From the NCBI GenBank assembly GCA_021323945.1, contig JAJPKA010000007.1, positions 1 through 62,587 of the forward strand: 62,587 bases of DNA, in the 5' to 3' direction. The notes under the pieces were generated by a model that saw nothing but the letters and a program-made list of their open reading frames with translations, had not been told where the DNA came from and ran no database searches. A program made the position numbers and the translations under genes. Of the stretch, positions 62,006-62,587 are shown one piece after another (position 1 is the first letter of the stretch; each line of letters opens with the position of its first letter). This DNA is from Pseudomonadota bacterium (GTDB lineage Bacteria > Desulfobacterota > Binatia > Binatales > Binataceae).

Positions 62006-62215
62006 ATCGTTTTCAAGTCAGTTACGATCTGATTTGACATGACGTTTTCTGCTTGTGCATGCTGTAACTATCAGTGAATGAAATAATATCAAACGCTATC
62101 TCGCCTTCTACTTGATTTCCGTGTACATGCCTTTAGTATCTTTGCAGGTTTAGTGGTGCCCAAATCTGGCAACGGGCTACGCGTGGGATCCCTGCAAAGC
62201 CGAAAGGGAGAAGTT

Positions 62216-62587
62216 GTGGGAAAGAAACTTGCTCAAAGTCTGATGTGGGTGGGTGTGCTGTCATTCGTTACCGGCTGCGCATCTATGACCGAAAGGGAAA
62301 AATGTATTGCCCTCTACGCAACCGGTGGAGGAATCGGAGCAGGTGGTATTGGGACTGGCGTCGCGCTATCGAAGCATAATCAACATGCTTACCTTGCTTG
62401 GGTCGTTCCCACTGCAGTAGCTGGCGGAGCCCTACTGGGAGGAATAGCCGGATACTTCCTGTGTGCCGAGGCGGCACCGCCGCCACCGCCGCCACCGCCG
62501 CCGCCACCACCACCGCCGCCACCGCCACCACCACCGCCGCCGCCACAGAAGATCATTTTGCGCGGGGTGCATTTTGATTTTGACAAG
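62216..62587 (+). CDS. OmpA-type lipoprotein with polyproline tract, 5' part (cut by window end)
   Basis: Starts at a GTG five bases after AAAGGGAG; 124 codons are visible. A signal with lipobox FVTGC (C21) is followed by a glycine-rich segment resembling a membrane-inserting G-x-x-x-G region (GGGIGAGGIGTGVAL, then AVAGGALLGGIAGYFL). Then come 23 consecutive prolines (62477-62545), and the beginning of an OmpA-like peptidoglycan-binding domain (ILRGVHFDFDK). Expected to sit in the outer membrane and span to peptidoglycan, the rigid proline rod acting as spacer. Confidence 0.85.
   Translation, partial: MGKKLAQSLMWVGVLSFVTGCASMTEREKCIALYATGGGIGAGGIGTGVALSKHNQHAYLAWVVPTAVAGGALLGGIAGYFLCAEAAPPPPPPPPPPPPPPPPPPPPPPPQKIILRGVHFDFDK
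62477..62545 (+). repeat. Polyproline-coding CCG/CCA microsatellite
   Basis: 23 CCN proline codons, only CCG and CCA, inside the lipoprotein gene. The tract is prone to slippage in 3-bp steps, so the length could vary between strains without frameshift. Confidence 0.9.

Noticed and set aside
62034-62068. TTGACA with TGTAAC downstream as a promoter for the OmpA-type lipoprotein.
   Set aside because: The spacing is 23 bp, too long for a sigma-70 promoter, and no other -10 fits.
62389-62586. Reverse-strand frame encoding a long glycine tract.
   Set aside because: It is the antisense of the polyproline tract in the lipoprotein gene, whose signal peptide and lipobox establish the forward frame.
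1-62587. Insertion sequences, prophage, CRISPR, toxin-antitoxin or defence islands.
   Set aside because: I saw no transposase, integrase, terminal repeats, regularly spaced repeats or known defence-gene motifs on either strand.

Overview
This is a moderately GC-rich bacterial chromosome segment from a Gram-negative, rod-type organism. It has a complete division machinery from ftsL to ftsZ, a meso-diaminopimelate-type MurE, outer-membrane-style lipoproteins, a MlaC homologue and an AmpG-like permease. The mixture of acyl-CoA dehydrogenases, CaiB-type CoA transferase, crotonase, amidohydrolase-2 proteins, a met8-ccsA-hemA block and a deltaproteobacterial-looking dcw cluster suggests a deltaproteobacteria-related lineage. 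My best guess is candidate phylum Binatota (Desulfobacterota_B) or a neighbour; this is inference from gene content, not a phylogeny. I see no rRNA, tRNA, CRISPR array, integrase or insertion sequence.

Layout. 1-10.9 kb: catabolic accessory genes (truncated amidohydrolase, LysR regulator divergent from a glutaryl-CoA dehydrogenase-type enzyme, an alpha/beta hydrolase, a heavily decayed N-acyl-D-amino-acid deacylase pseudogene, a cupin, a lipoprotein, a MetE-like protein, a crotonase with an MFS transporter). 11.0-15.7 kb: tetrapyrrole/haem block (met8-like, ccsA-like, hemA), then a DUF72 protein and a GST. 15.8-19.0 kb: peroxide-stress cassette (PerR-like regulator, rubredoxin-less rubrerythrin, Fe-S oxidoreductase, DUF3501). 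19.2-24.1 kb: di-haem cytochrome c peroxidase, Tat-exported metallophosphoesterase, membrane-anchored cytochrome c, and an M81/MlrC-like protein. 24.3-40.8 kb: the dcw cluster mraZ-rsmH-ftsL-ftsI-murE-mraY-murD-ftsW-murG-murC-murB-ftsQ-ftsA-ftsZ. It has tight spacing and several ATGA-type overlaps, and murF and ddl are both absent from their usual positions. 40.9-55.5 kb: transport and acyl-CoA/alcohol metabolism. 55.9-62.6 kb: an isolated GspC-like protein with a plant-type glutamate-cysteine ligase, a SnoaL-like protein, glycogen synthase, an RNase HI with a cysteine-bearing tail, and the start of a polyproline OmpA-type lipoprotein cut by the window end.

Most notable: three evenly phased MraZ-box repeats in front of mraZ; the joint absence of murF and ddl (the D-Ala-D-Ala module) from an otherwise full dcw cluster; an FtsZ with two copies of the C-terminal LDIP motif; the peroxidase/metallophosphoesterase/cytochrome c gene set; and a D-aminoacylase fossil that keeps both ends but has lost most of its middle.
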